From: an uncultured Collinsella sp.
GTDB taxonomy: Bacteria > Actinomycetota > Coriobacteriia > Coriobacteriales > Coriobacteriaceae
NCBI GenBank assembly: GCA_900546085.1
Contig: URBS01000027.1
Span: 1 to 19,016, forward strand
DNA: 19,016 nt
Direction: 5' to 3'
In this document: piece by piece, positions 6,672 through 13,170 of the stretch
Layout of the letters: the number at the start of each line of letters is the position of its first letter
Position numbering within the stretch: position 1 is the first letter of the stretch
Position numbers and translations under genes: made by a program
Notes under the pieces: model-generated
The model's database searches: none
What the model was told of the DNA's origin: nothing
Seen by the model: the letters and a program-made list of their open reading frames with translations, nothing else

Positions 6672-6791
6672 AAGTCGCCGCCCCCTGATGCCCAACCTCG
6701 CCTTTCAATTTCGAAGGCATGACCCCAAGGTCTATTCCTTCTCATTTCAAGGCGATCTTGGGCATCAGGGAACGGCTTTGTTTTACATTTC
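6663..6791. repeat. nested inverted-repeat element between map and infA
   Basis: The 129 bases fold end to end on themselves. Paired blocks are GAAATGTAAAA (6663-6673) with TTTTACATTTC (6781-6791), GCCG (6677-6680) with CGGC (6773-6776), CCCTGATGCCCAA (6683-6695) with TTGGGCATCAGGG (6758-6770), and TCGCCTT (6698-6704) with AAGGCGA (6749-6755). Small inner GAAGG/CCTTC and GACC/GGTC pairs are also present. The outer arm includes the map stop codon. A T-rich CTTTGTTTTAC lies on the right side but there is no clean U-tract. It could be a MITE-like insertion or a very long terminator separating the two operons. The symmetry is directly visible; the identity is inference. Confidence 0.65.
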
Positions 6792-6799
6792 AAATGTAA
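6783..6799. promoter_or_regulatory. 17-base palindrome upstream of infA
   Basis: TTACATTT and AAATGTAA flank a single C, a perfect palindrome. It overlaps the right end of the larger inverted repeat. Its form is like a dimeric repressor site, but no regulator is known for it and it may simply be part of the repeat element. Confidence 0.35.
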
Positions 6800-6903
6800 C
6801 AAGTTCCACGTAGTTGTGGAGCCATTACGAAGATATTACGATGCGTGCATACGTATTGTAGAATACTCAATCGCTGTCGTTTTCTAGAGAAAGATGATTG
6901 CTT

Positions 6904-7122
6904 GTGAAGAAGGAAGACGCAATTGAGCTCGAGGGTACGGTAAAGGAACCGCTGCCCAACGCCATGTTTAAGGTCGAGCTCGAGAACGGTCATTCGGTTC
7001 TGTGCAACATTTCTGGCAAGATCCGAATGAATTACATCCGTATTCTCCCCGGTGACAGGGTTGTCGTGGAGCTTTCCCCGTACGACCTGACCCGCGGCCG
7101 CATCACCTATCGCTACAAATAG
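6904..7122 (+). CDS. infA: translation initiation factor IF-1
   Basis: IF-1 binds the 30S A site during initiation. From GTG 6904 the product is 72 residues, exactly the usual IF-1 length. It starts MKKEDAIELEGTVKEPLPNA and ends YDLTRGRITYRYK, the conserved OB-fold protein. TTG 6898 in frame would add two residues but sits too close to the weak purine-rich site (AGAGAAAG). Upstream lies a 232-base gap after map containing a large palindrome, so infA probably has its own promoter. The TAGAAT near 6861 is a possible -10, but I cannot pair it with a good -35. Confidence 0.95.
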   Translation: MKKEDAIELEGTVKEPLPNAMFKVELENGHSVLCNISGKIRMNYIRILPGDRVVVELSPYDLTRGRITYRYK

Positions 7123-7147
7123 CGGCACGCATACACGCACTCCATTT

Positions 7148-7179
7148 CCGACTGCAGGCTTAGCTCAACCTACGGTCGG
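7148..7179 (+). promoter_or_regulatory. leader hairpin upstream of rpmJ
   Basis: CCGACTG (7148-7154) pairs with CGGTCGG (7173-7179). After one mismatch, AGG (7156-7158) pairs with CCT (7169-7171) around a ten-base loop. A second stem, CCAGCC (7194-7199) with GGCTGG (7218-7223), follows. These structures fill the 150-base gap between infA and rpmJ. In E. coli, S4 controls the alpha operon by binding an RNA pseudoknot upstream of rpsM. A comparable leader is possible here but no known consensus is recognisable. Confidence 0.35.
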
Positions 7180-7272
7180 ATTGTGTGTGAAGACCAGCCA
7201 TAGTTTTAAACGCCTGCGGCTGGGCGAGTAGATAGTAGGGAAGTAGTTTGAGCGCTACCGAAAGGAAGAACG

Positions 7273-7386
7273 ATGAAGGTACGTCCTTCGGTCAAGAAAA
7301 TGTGCGATAAGTGCAAAATCATTAGGCGCCATGGCAAGGTCCTCGTCATTTGCGAGAACCCCCGTCATAAGCAGCGTCAGGGTTAA
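7273..7386 (+). CDS. rpmJ: 50S ribosomal protein L36
   Basis: This 37-residue gene encodes MKVRPSVKKMCDKCKIIRRH plus GKVLVICENPRHKQRQG. The zinc ligands of the C+ form are visible: CDKC (C11, C14), then C27 and H32. Start ATG 7273 follows GAAAGGAAG; the stop is TAA 7384-7386. It sits between infA and rpsM, the standard Gram-positive position. L36 is the smallest ribosomal protein and organises the 23S rRNA core. Confidence 0.97.
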   Translation: MKVRPSVKKMCDKCKIIRRHGKVLVICENPRHKQRQG

Positions 7387-7400
7387 GAGAGGAGACTACG

Positions 7401-7775
7401 TTGGCCCGTATTAATGGTGTCGACCTCCCGCGTGAGAAGCGCGTTGAGATCGGTCTGACCTACATTTACGGCATCGGCCGCACCACTGCGACGAAGATCT
7501 GCGTCGAGTGCAACGTTAACGTGGATACGCGCGTTAAGGACCTCACCGAGGATGAGGTTAACGCCATCCGCGATTATATCGATAAGAACCAGATCATGGT
7601 TGAGGGCGACCTCCGCCGTGAGCGCAACCAGAACGTCAAGCGCCTTATGGACATCGGCTGCAACCGCGGCCTTCGTCACCGCAAGGGCCTCCCGGTCCGC
7701 GGCCAGCGCACCCACACTAACGCTCGTACCCGCAAGGGCCCGAAGCGTCAGATCGGTGCTAAGAAGAAGAAATAA
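7401..7775 (+). CDS. rpsM: 30S ribosomal protein S13
   Basis: S13 is in the 30S head, contacts the P-site tRNA and bridges to L5. The 124-residue product begins MARINGVDLPREKRVEIGLT, has the helix-hairpin-helix YIYGIGRTTATKI, and ends in the basic tail RGLRHRKGLPVRGQRTHTNA followed by RTRKGPKRQIGAKKKK. The start is TTG at 7401, eight bases or so after AGAGGAG. Homology of the N-terminus with MARIAGVD-type S13 proteins fixes this rare start codon. It lies 14 bases after rpmJ. Confidence 0.96.
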   Translation: MARINGVDLPREKRVEIGLTYIYGIGRTTATKICVECNVNVDTRVKDLTEDEVNAIRDYIDKNQIMVEGDLRRERNQNVKRLMDIGCNRGLRHRKGLPVRGQRTHTNARTRKGPKRQIGAKKKK

Positions 7776-7789
7776 GGAGCGCTAGATAG

Positions 7790-8194
7790 ATGGCTACTGC
7801 TAAGAAGAACGTTCGCGCTGCCCGTCTGAAGCGCGCGGACCGTAAGAACATTTCCGTGGGCCAGGCTCACATTCGTTCTACGTTCAACAACACGATCGTT
7901 TCGATCACCGATCCCCAGGGCAACGTCATTTCCTGGAAGTCGGCTGGCCAGGTGGGCTTCAAGGGCTCCCGTAAGTCCACGCCGTTCGCTGCCCAGATGG
8001 CTGCCGAGGCTGCTGCCAAGCAGGCCATGGAGCACGGTATGAAGAAGGTTTCCGTCTTCGTCAAGGGCCCCGGCTCCGGTCGTGAGACCGCCATCCGCTC
8101 CCTCCAGGCTGCTGGCCTCGAGGTCTCGAGCATCCAGGACAAGACCCCCATTCCGCACAACGGCTGCCGCCCCAAGAAGCGTCGCCGCGTGTAA
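7790..8194 (+). CDS. rpsK: 30S ribosomal protein S11
   Basis: S11 lies on the platform of the 30S subunit near the mRNA exit. The 134-residue product contains the family blocks AHIRSTFNNTIVSITDPQGN (about residues 26-45), GFKGSRKSTPFAAQMAAEAA (about 57-76), VFVKGPGSGRETAIRSLQAAG (about 88-108) and the terminal PHNGCRPKKRRRV. ATG 7790 follows AAGGAG. It is 14 bases after rpsM and 19 before rpsD, as part of the alpha-operon block. Confidence 0.97.
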   Translation: MATAKKNVRAARLKRADRKNISVGQAHIRSTFNNTIVSITDPQGNVISWKSAGQVGFKGSRKSTPFAAQMAAEAAAKQAMEHGMKKVSVFVKGPGSGRETAIRSLQAAGLEVSSIQDKTPIPHNGCRPKKRRRV

Positions 8195-8213
8195 CTGAAA
8201 GGATCGTATCAAT

Positions 8214-8810
8214 ATGGCAATCGACAGGACTCCTGTTCTTAAGCGCTGCCGTCAGCTCGGGATCGATCCCGCTGAGCTCGGTTACAGCAGCAAGAAGGAA
8301 TCTATCCGTCAGCCCAAGCGCCGTCGCAAGGAATCTGAGTACGGCATGCAGCTGCGCGAGAAGCAGAAGGTCAAGTTCATCTATGGCGTTCTGGAGAAGC
8401 AGTTCCACGGCTACTTCAACAAGGCCCGCAAGATGAACGGCGTCACCGGTGAGAACCTCATGATCATCCTTGAGTCTCGCCTTGACAACGTCGTCTTCCG
8501 TCTTGGCTTTGCCCGCACCCGCAAAGAGGCTCGTCAGTCCGTCCGTCACGGTCACTTCACCGTGAACGGCAAGCGCGTGGACATCCCGTCCTACCGCGTC
8601 AAGGCCGGCGACGTCGTCGCTGTCGGCGAGAAGTTCCGTGACCTCCTCCCCATCAAGGAGGCCCTGATTTCCTCCGAGCGCTTTGAGGTCCCTGGCTGGC
8701 TCGAGGTCGATATCGAGAAGCTGTCTGGTAACGTGCTCGCTCTGCCGACGCGTGAGCAGATCAGCGGTGATATCAACGAGCAGCTCATCGTCGAGCTCTA
8801 CTCTAAGTAG
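8214..8810 (+). CDS. rpsD: 30S ribosomal protein S4
   Basis: S4 nucleates 30S assembly by binding 16S rRNA and is a classic autogenous repressor of the alpha operon in other bacteria. The 198-residue product has the basic N-terminal domain, FIYGVLEKQFHGYFNKAR, and the S4 RNA-binding domain starting around residue 88 (ESRLDNVVFRLGFARTRKEA, then RQSVRHGHFTVNGKRVDIPS). Only one cysteine occurs in the N-terminal segment, so this is the zinc-free form, in contrast to the zinc-type S14 and L36 nearby. ATG 8214 follows GAAAGGA. Confidence 0.97.
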   Translation: MAIDRTPVLKRCRQLGIDPAELGYSSKKESIRQPKRRRKESEYGMQLREKQKVKFIYGVLEKQFHGYFNKARKMNGVTGENLMIILESRLDNVVFRLGFARTRKEARQSVRHGHFTVNGKRVDIPSYRVKAGDVVAVGEKFRDLLPIKEALISSERFEVPGWLEVDIEKLSGNVLALPTREQISGDINEQLIVELYSK

Positions 8811-8842
8811 TCCATCCGGGCTGCTGAGGCTGGAGGTAATAC

Positions 8843-9784
8843 ATGTCAGAATTCATTAGGCCTCAGGTTCAGGTCGAAGAGATCAACGAGACGTCTGCTC
8901 GTGTCTCCGTCGAGCCGCTCGAGCGTGGCTACGGCGATACGCTGGGTAACTCCCTTCGCCGCGTACTTCTGTCCTCGCTCGAGGGTGCCGCCGTCGAGGC
9001 TATTCAGATCGATGGTGCACGGCACGAGTTCATGACCATCCCTAACATGGTCGAGGATGTCACCGACATCGTCCTGAATGTCAAGGGTCTTGTCTTCAGG
9101 GCTCTCGGCACGACCGACGAGGCGACCGCCACCATTTCTGTTGACGGCCCCTGCGAGGTCACCGGTGCGGACTTCTTTATTCCGTCCGAGTTTGAGCTGG
9201 TCAACCCCGAGCAGCACATCGCTACGCTTACCGAGGGTGGCCATCTCACCATGAGCATGCGCATCGGCTATGGCCGCGGCTATGTCTCTGGCGAGGCTAA
9301 CAAGCGCGACAACGATCCCATCGGTGTGATCCACGTCGACTCGCTGTACTCGCCGGTGTCCCGTTGCGCCAAGCTCGTTGAGGCTTGCCGTGTCGGTCAG
9401 CACACCGACTACGACCGCCTTGTCCTCGAGATCGAGACCAACGGCTCCATCGCTCCGCGCGACGCCGTGGTCCAGGCTGCCAATATCATCAACCAGCATA
9501 TGGCTGCCTTTATGAACCTTGCCGAGACCCCCGAGGTCGAGGAGGAGGCTTCGATCTTCGCTCCCGAGGTCACCAACGACAACGCCGAGCTGGACAAGCA
9601 GATCGAGGATCTGGACCTTTCCGTCCGTTCCTACAACTGCCTTAAGCGCGCCAGCATTCACTCGGTCCGTCAACTCGTTGAGTTCTCGGAGAACGATCTG
9701 CTCAACATCCGTAACTTCGGTGTTAAGTCGATCGAGGAAGTGAAGGACAAGCTTGAGTCCATGGGCCTGAGCCTGAAGGCTTAA
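8843..9784 (+). CDS. rpoA: DNA-directed RNA polymerase subunit alpha
   Basis: The alpha subunit dimerises to start polymerase assembly and binds upstream promoter elements and activators. The 313-residue product has the N-terminal assembly domain with PLERGYGDTLGNSLRRVLLS (about residues 26-45). After an acidic linker near residue 235 (EVEEEASIFAPE) comes the C-terminal DNA-binding domain, with DLDLSVRSYNCLKRA (about 255-269) and LNIRNFGVKSIEEVKDKL. ATG 8843 follows TGGAGG. Length and order between rpsD and rplQ are standard. Confidence 0.98.
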   Translation: MSEFIRPQVQVEEINETSARVSVEPLERGYGDTLGNSLRRVLLSSLEGAAVEAIQIDGARHEFMTIPNMVEDVTDIVLNVKGLVFRALGTTDEATATISVDGPCEVTGADFFIPSEFELVNPEQHIATLTEGGHLTMSMRIGYGRGYVSGEANKRDNDPIGVIHVDSLYSPVSRCAKLVEACRVGQHTDYDRLVLEIETNGSIAPRDAVVQAANIINQHMAAFMNLAETPEVEEEASIFAPEVTNDNAELDKQIEDLDLSVRSYNCLKRASIHSVRQLVEFSENDLLNIRNFGVKSIEEVKDKLESMGLSLKA

Positions 9785-9814
9785 TGCTTCGCATATTTGA
9801 GGAGAAACTAGACC

Positions 9815-10297
9815 ATGCGTCACAACGTTAAGAAGGGCCTGAAGCTCGGCACCGATGCGAGCCACACCAAGGCCATGAAGAAGAGCCTTGCTAAGGCCCT
9901 CTTCGAGAACGACCGCATCAAGACCACCGAGACCCGCGCTAAGGCGCTGCGTTCGGTCGTCGATCCGATCATCACTTGGGCCAAGAAGGGCGACCTGCAC
10001 TCTCGTCGTCTGGCTATCGCCAAGCTCGGCGATAAGCAGCTCGTTGCCGAGATCTTCGACAAGGCTGCTCAGGGCATGTGGCAGGACCGCAACGGCGGTT
10101 ACACCCGCATCATGAAGCTCGGTAACCGCAAGGGCGACAACGCTCCCATCGTTATCATGGAGCTCGTCACCGAGCCTTGCACGCCTAAGGCCAAGAAGGC
10201 TGCTCCGGCCCCCAAGAAGGCCGCTGCTCCCAAGAAGGTCGAGGCTGTCGAGGAGACCGCTGCCGAGGAGGCTCCTGCTGAGGAGACCGCTGAGTAG
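9815..10297 (+). CDS. rplQ: 50S ribosomal protein L17 with low-complexity tail
   Basis: L17 lies near the polypeptide exit tunnel. Residues 1-120 or so match the family (MRHNVKKGLKLGTDASHTKA, KTTETRAKALRSVVDPIITW, and NGGYTRIMKLGNRKGDNAP). About 40 further residues form a Lys/Ala/Pro then Glu/Ala-rich tail (KKAAPAPKKAAAPKKVEAVE), longer than the roughly 120-residue E. coli and Bacillus forms. Such disordered tails are common in actinobacterial L17. ATG 9815 follows GAGGAG. A strong terminator 27 bases after the stop closes the cluster. Confidence 0.97.
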   Translation: MRHNVKKGLKLGTDASHTKAMKKSLAKALFENDRIKTTETRAKALRSVVDPIITWAKKGDLHSRRLAIAKLGDKQLVAEIFDKAAQGMWQDRNGGYTRIMKLGNRKGDNAPIVIMELVTEPCTPKAKKAAPAPKKAAAPKKVEAVEETAAEEAPAEETAE

Positions 10298-10323
10298 ACA
10301 TTCCGTCTGCATAGGCTATATTC

Positions 10324-10354
10324 GAGGGGTACGTTCGCGTACCCCTCTTTTTTT
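10324..10354 (+). terminator. intrinsic terminator after rplQ
   Basis: GAGGGGTACG (10324-10333), loop TTCG, and CGTACCCCTC (10338-10347) form a perfect ten-base-pair stem followed by seven T. This is the clearest Rho-independent terminator in the window and ends the infA-to-rplQ transcript. Confidence 0.95.
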
Positions 10355-10389
10355 GTCGCGATACCGTTGCTTGTTTGTTGGGAGCGCCC

Positions 10390-11214
10390 ATGACTGCGCC
10401 GTCTGATTTCAATTCGATTTCCGAGCTTGACGCCACGCTCGTATTTCGCGTGGCCTATGATGGCTCATCGTATAGCGGATTTGCCGAGCAGCCGGGACAG
10501 ACGACGGTTGCGGGTGAGCTACGTCGAGCCATCGAGACGCTGCTTCGCCGCCCGATCGATCTGACGTGCGCGGGGCGTACCGATGCCGGCGTGCATGCCG
10601 TGGCTCAGTACATCAGCGTGCCCGTAACGGACGCTGAGCTCGCTTGTACGCGCCGTAGGTGGCTGCGGGCTATGGATGCCCTGCTGCCCAAAGATATCGC
10701 CATTAACGAGGTCTACAAGGCCCGTAAAGGCTTTTCTGCGCGTTTTGACGCGCGTTCCCGTACGTATACATACCGCATTGCCGATCGAGATGCGCGCCCT
10801 GTGCTGTCCCGCGGTGCCGTGTGGTGGCATCGCTATCCCTTGGATGTTGAGGCTATGTCTGCTGCCTGCCCCGCACTGCTGGGCGAGCAGGACTTTAAAA
10901 GCTTTTGCAAGGTCGCTTCGGCCGTTGGCAAGCCCACGCATCGCTGCGTGATGCGTGCCGAATTTGGCCATGAGGTTGCGTTTGGCGAGGACATCCTGAC
11001 GTTCACCATCGAGGGCAATGCGTTTCTGCATTCGATGGTCCGTTCGATCGTGGGCACGCTTGTCGAGATTGGCATGCATCGCCGTGAACCCGAGTGGATG
11101 CGCGAGGTTATCGATGCTTGCGACCGCACCGCTGCGGGCCCCACAGCTCCTGCCTGCGGCCTTACGTTTATGGGCGTGGATTACGATCCCGCCGAGCTTG
11201 TCGTGCTCGACTAG
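10390..11214 (+). CDS. truA: tRNA pseudouridine(38-40) synthase
   Basis: TruA converts uridines 38, 39 and 40 in the anticodon arm of tRNAs to pseudouridine. The 274-residue product carries the catalytic aspartate in CAGRTDAGVHA (D65) and the family motifs YDGSSYSGFAEQPGQ (residues 23-37), ARSRTYTYRI and FLHSMVRSIVGTLVEIG. The N-terminus is slightly long and FAEQ replaces the more usual FQ-x-Q. I chose ATG 10390 because GGGAG precedes it at a good distance; TTG codons at 10375 and 10378 are in frame but lack a site. It sits downstream of rplQ as in many Gram-positives, but after a terminator, so it probably has its own promoter. Confidence 0.95.
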   Translation: MTAPSDFNSISELDATLVFRVAYDGSSYSGFAEQPGQTTVAGELRRAIETLLRRPIDLTCAGRTDAGVHAVAQYISVPVTDAELACTRRRWLRAMDALLPKDIAINEVYKARKGFSARFDARSRTYTYRIADRDARPVLSRGAVWWHRYPLDVEAMSAACPALLGEQDFKSFCKVASAVGKPTHRCVMRAEFGHEVAFGEDILTFTIEGNAFLHSMVRSIVGTLVEIGMHRREPEWMREVIDACDRTAAGPTAPACGLTFMGVDYDPAELVVLD

Positions 11215-11227
11215 GGTAGGGCTCGAC

Positions 11228-11295
11228 GTGTCGTGCGTCGACACCTGTCATCTGTGGGCTGCGCGTGTGCAACATCTGTTCTTGGCGTGCAACAT
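11228..11295. repeat. hairpin and 20-base-spaced direct repeat upstream of the glycosyltransferase-like gene
   Basis: GTGTCG (11228-11233) and CGACAC (11239-11244) form a six-base stem with no T-run. Just after it GTGCAACAT occurs twice, at 11267-11275 and 11287-11295, with start points exactly 20 bases apart, near two helical turns. Direct repeats at that spacing can be tandem operator sites. A TATAGC at 11316-11321 could be the -10 of the promoter they would control, but I see no good -35. Confidence 0.35.
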
Positions 11296-11366
11296 GTTAG
11301 GCGGCTCGTTGCTTTTATAGCTCGGGTGTACCATGAACGACAGTTTGATTTGGTGCTATCGAGAGG

Positions 11367-12416
11367 ATGGAAAACTTGGTTCGACGTGGCTCGCATCCGC
11401 GACTTTCGGTGATCCTTGTGGTAGAAGGTTCGCCCAGCTATGCGATGCGTGCGCTCGAGAGTATCCAGAACCAAGACCTCTACGATTTGCAGATTGTCGT
11501 TGTTTGCCGCGATGCTGCGCCCGGTGTGCGCCATTCGCTTCAAGTTGCTGCCGACAGGGACATCCATATTGATTTGATTGACGTCGAGGACGCGAAGCGT
11601 GGCGCTTGTCTTCGCGCCGGTTTTGATGCCTCGCGCGGCTCTCAAATCATCGCCATGAACGCCGATGAGTGGTTTGCTCCGCAGGCCCTTTCCAAGATGG
11701 TCGATATCGCGTGCGATACTGCGGCAGACATTGTGCTCCCCTCGGTGTCGCTCGATCGATACGATGCGCACCGCGAGCGTCATTCGCGCGTCTTGGATGC
11801 TGCCTCTATTGCCATAGAAGACGAGTCTTCTATGGTGACTGGGCTGCCCCAGTTGATTTTAGGCGGCCTAGTCGCTCAGACCTCTGGCGTGATGTATAGC
11901 CGTCCGCTGTTTGAGGCATGCCTGTCGCGCGGCAAGGCGTACCGTACGGTTGAGTTTATGGCTTATGCGCTCTCGCAGGCACGATTCGTGTCCGGCTGCG
12001 GCGACGCTTGTTTCCACGCGGTGGCACCTAAGCTTACAGATGCCTTTGATCCCACCATGTATGCCAGGATATCCGATGACACTCGAGCGCTCGACGAGCT
12101 TGCGGACTCACTCTCGGAAGCAGATAGCGGTGGTCGGCTCAAGCTGGCAAGCCAAAAGTTCTACTTTGCCGGACTGGTCGCCTGCATCGAGAATTTGTGT
12201 CTGAGCCCGCATGGAGTGTCGTCAATCGAGCGTTCCGCCCGCATGCGTGATATGCTCGAGGCGCCTCGAACCCGTCAGATGGTCGCCGCGCTCAAGGACA
12301 ACCATCGGGGACTCGGTCTGTTGTTTGGGCCGATCGCCAGCGCCAAGCCTGCGCGCTGCGTGATGTGTACGCATCTGGCAGCTTTTCTTAACCGGACGGG
12401 CGCAAAAACCGCCTAA
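11367..12416 (+). CDS. atypical family-2 glycosyltransferase-like protein
   Basis: The 349-residue product begins like a GT-A fold of family GT2: RLSVILVV (residues 12-19), an ALESIQNQDLYDLQIVVVCR block (29-48) and GSQIIAMNADEWF (91-103). In active GT2 enzymes the IIVVDDGS-type nucleotide site and a D-x-D are expected; here these read VVVCRDA and NADE, so key acidic residues differ and activity is doubtful. The remaining 240 residues have no feature I recognise, and no membrane segment or signal peptide is evident. ATG 11367 abuts a GAGAGG; TTG 11376 in the same frame is better spaced from it and may be the true start. It lies alone between truA and argR. Function is unknown. Confidence 0.6.
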   Translation: MENLVRRGSHPRLSVILVVEGSPSYAMRALESIQNQDLYDLQIVVVCRDAAPGVRHSLQVAADRDIHIDLIDVEDAKRGACLRAGFDASRGSQIIAMNADEWFAPQALSKMVDIACDTAADIVLPSVSLDRYDAHRERHSRVLDAASIAIEDESSMVTGLPQLILGGLVAQTSGVMYSRPLFEACLSRGKAYRTVEFMAYALSQARFVSGCGDACFHAVAPKLTDAFDPTMYARISDDTRALDELADSLSEADSGGRLKLASQKFYFAGLVACIENLCLSPHGVSSIERSARMRDMLEAPRTRQMVAALKDNHRGLGLLFGPIASAKPARCVMCTHLAAFLNRTGAKTA

Positions 12417-12422
12417 ACGGCT

Positions 12423-12460
12423 CATTTCGAAACAAATTTGCATAGAATTGTTTCGAAATG
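12423..12460. promoter_or_regulatory. perfect 13-base inverted repeat upstream of argR
   Basis: CATTTCGAAACAA (12423-12435) and TTGTTTCGAAATG (12448-12460) are perfect reverse complements around 12 bases. Each arm contains its own palindrome TTTCGAAA (12425-12432 and 12451-12458), so the site is two tandem palindromes 26 bases apart. It follows the glycosyltransferase stop by six bases and precedes argR by about 90. It does not match the E. coli or Bacillus ARG box. It could be an operator or, less likely with no T-run, a terminator. Confidence 0.5.
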
Positions 12461-12502
12461 CGTTCTTATACACAAAAGCCTTCAAATAGCGTTAAACTAT
12501 TC

Positions 12503-12513
12503 AATCACTGATT
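12503..12513. promoter_or_regulatory. short palindrome before argR
   Basis: AATCA and TGATT flank one C (11 bases), about 35 bases upstream of the argR start, and a further ATTG follows at once. The position would suit an autoregulatory site, but the sequence is short and AT-rich and could occur by chance. Confidence 0.25.
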
Positions 12514-12548
12514 GATTGTCTCCGCCATCTTTTGGAGAGAGGGTTTGT

Positions 12549-12986
12549 ATGGCTAAAAAACGCAATGGGCGCCAGGATGCCATTAGAGATATTGTGCGCA
12601 ATAAGGACGTCCGCACGCAGCGCGTGCTGGTCGATGAGCTCCGCGCTATGGGCTTTGATTGCACGCAGGCGACTGTCTCTCGCGATATTGCCGATATGGG
12701 GCTGCGTAAGCTCCCTGAGGGCATCTATGTTCTGGCAGAGGACCTGCACCTGCAGCGTATGGTTTCCGAGCTCGTAACGGGCGTTCTGCGCACCGATAAT
12801 CTGGTTATGATCAAGGCTCAGCCTGGCACGGCTTCCGGCATCGCCGCCGCTGTTGATGCGGCAGAGCTGCCCGATGTGCTTGGCTCGCTTGCCGGCAACG
12901 ATACGATTTTGGTTATTGCCCAGACGGCCGAGGACGGCGAGCGTCTTGAGGCGCTGATCAATAAGTTGAGCAATTCTCGCAAGTAG
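12549..12986 (+). CDS. argR: ArgR-family transcriptional repressor
   Basis: ArgR proteins are hexameric arginine-responsive repressors of arginine biosynthesis and activators of catabolism. The 145-residue product has the N-terminal winged helix (TQRVLVDELRAMGFDCTQAT, then VSRDIADMGLRKLP, residues about 23-57). The core motif TQATVSRDI is diagnostic. The C-terminal oligomerisation and arginine-binding domain includes GTASGIAAAVDAAELPDVLG (about 97-116) and GNDTILVIAQT. ATG 12549 is preceded by AGAGAGGG; an upstream in-frame start at 12516 lacks a site and adds residues foreign to the family. No arginine genes are nearby, so its targets lie elsewhere. Confidence 0.88.
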   Translation: MAKKRNGRQDAIRDIVRNKDVRTQRVLVDELRAMGFDCTQATVSRDIADMGLRKLPEGIYVLAEDLHLQRMVSELVTGVLRTDNLVMIKAQPGTASGIAAAVDAAELPDVLGSLAGNDTILVIAQTAEDGERLEALINKLSNSRK

Positions 12987-13035
12987 GTGTGCGGGTCGTG
13001 CGCTCGGCATTGTGTGCGCTGACATAGTGGCTTGT

Positions 13036-13068
13036 AAGGGGCATCGACGTTGGTCGGTACCCCTTTTT
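13036..13068 (+). terminator. intrinsic terminator after argR
   Basis: AAGGGG (13036-13041) pairs with CCCCTT (13060-13065), with an inner CGAC/GTCG helix and a small internal mismatch, followed by a run of T (13064-13068). It ends the plus-strand argR transcript. Confidence 0.8.
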
Positions 13069-13107
13069 GTTTGCCGGTATAAAGACCGCCCACCAGGTCG
13101 CTTCAAA

Positions 13108-13148
13108 CTAAAAGGCCCCGAGCAGTTCAATAAGCTGCTCGGGGCCTT
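13108..13148 (-). terminator. intrinsic terminator of the PBP gene
   Basis: AAGGCCCCGAGCAG (13112-13125) and CTGCTCGGGGCCTT (13135-13148) form a perfect 14-base-pair stem with a nine-base loop. Read on the minus strand the stem is followed by TTTTAG. It lies 22 bases after the PBP stop and back to back with the argR terminator. The GC-rich stem could also stop plus-strand readthrough. Confidence 0.85.
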
Positions 13149-13170
13149 GTTGGCTTTAGTCGCGTACTTC

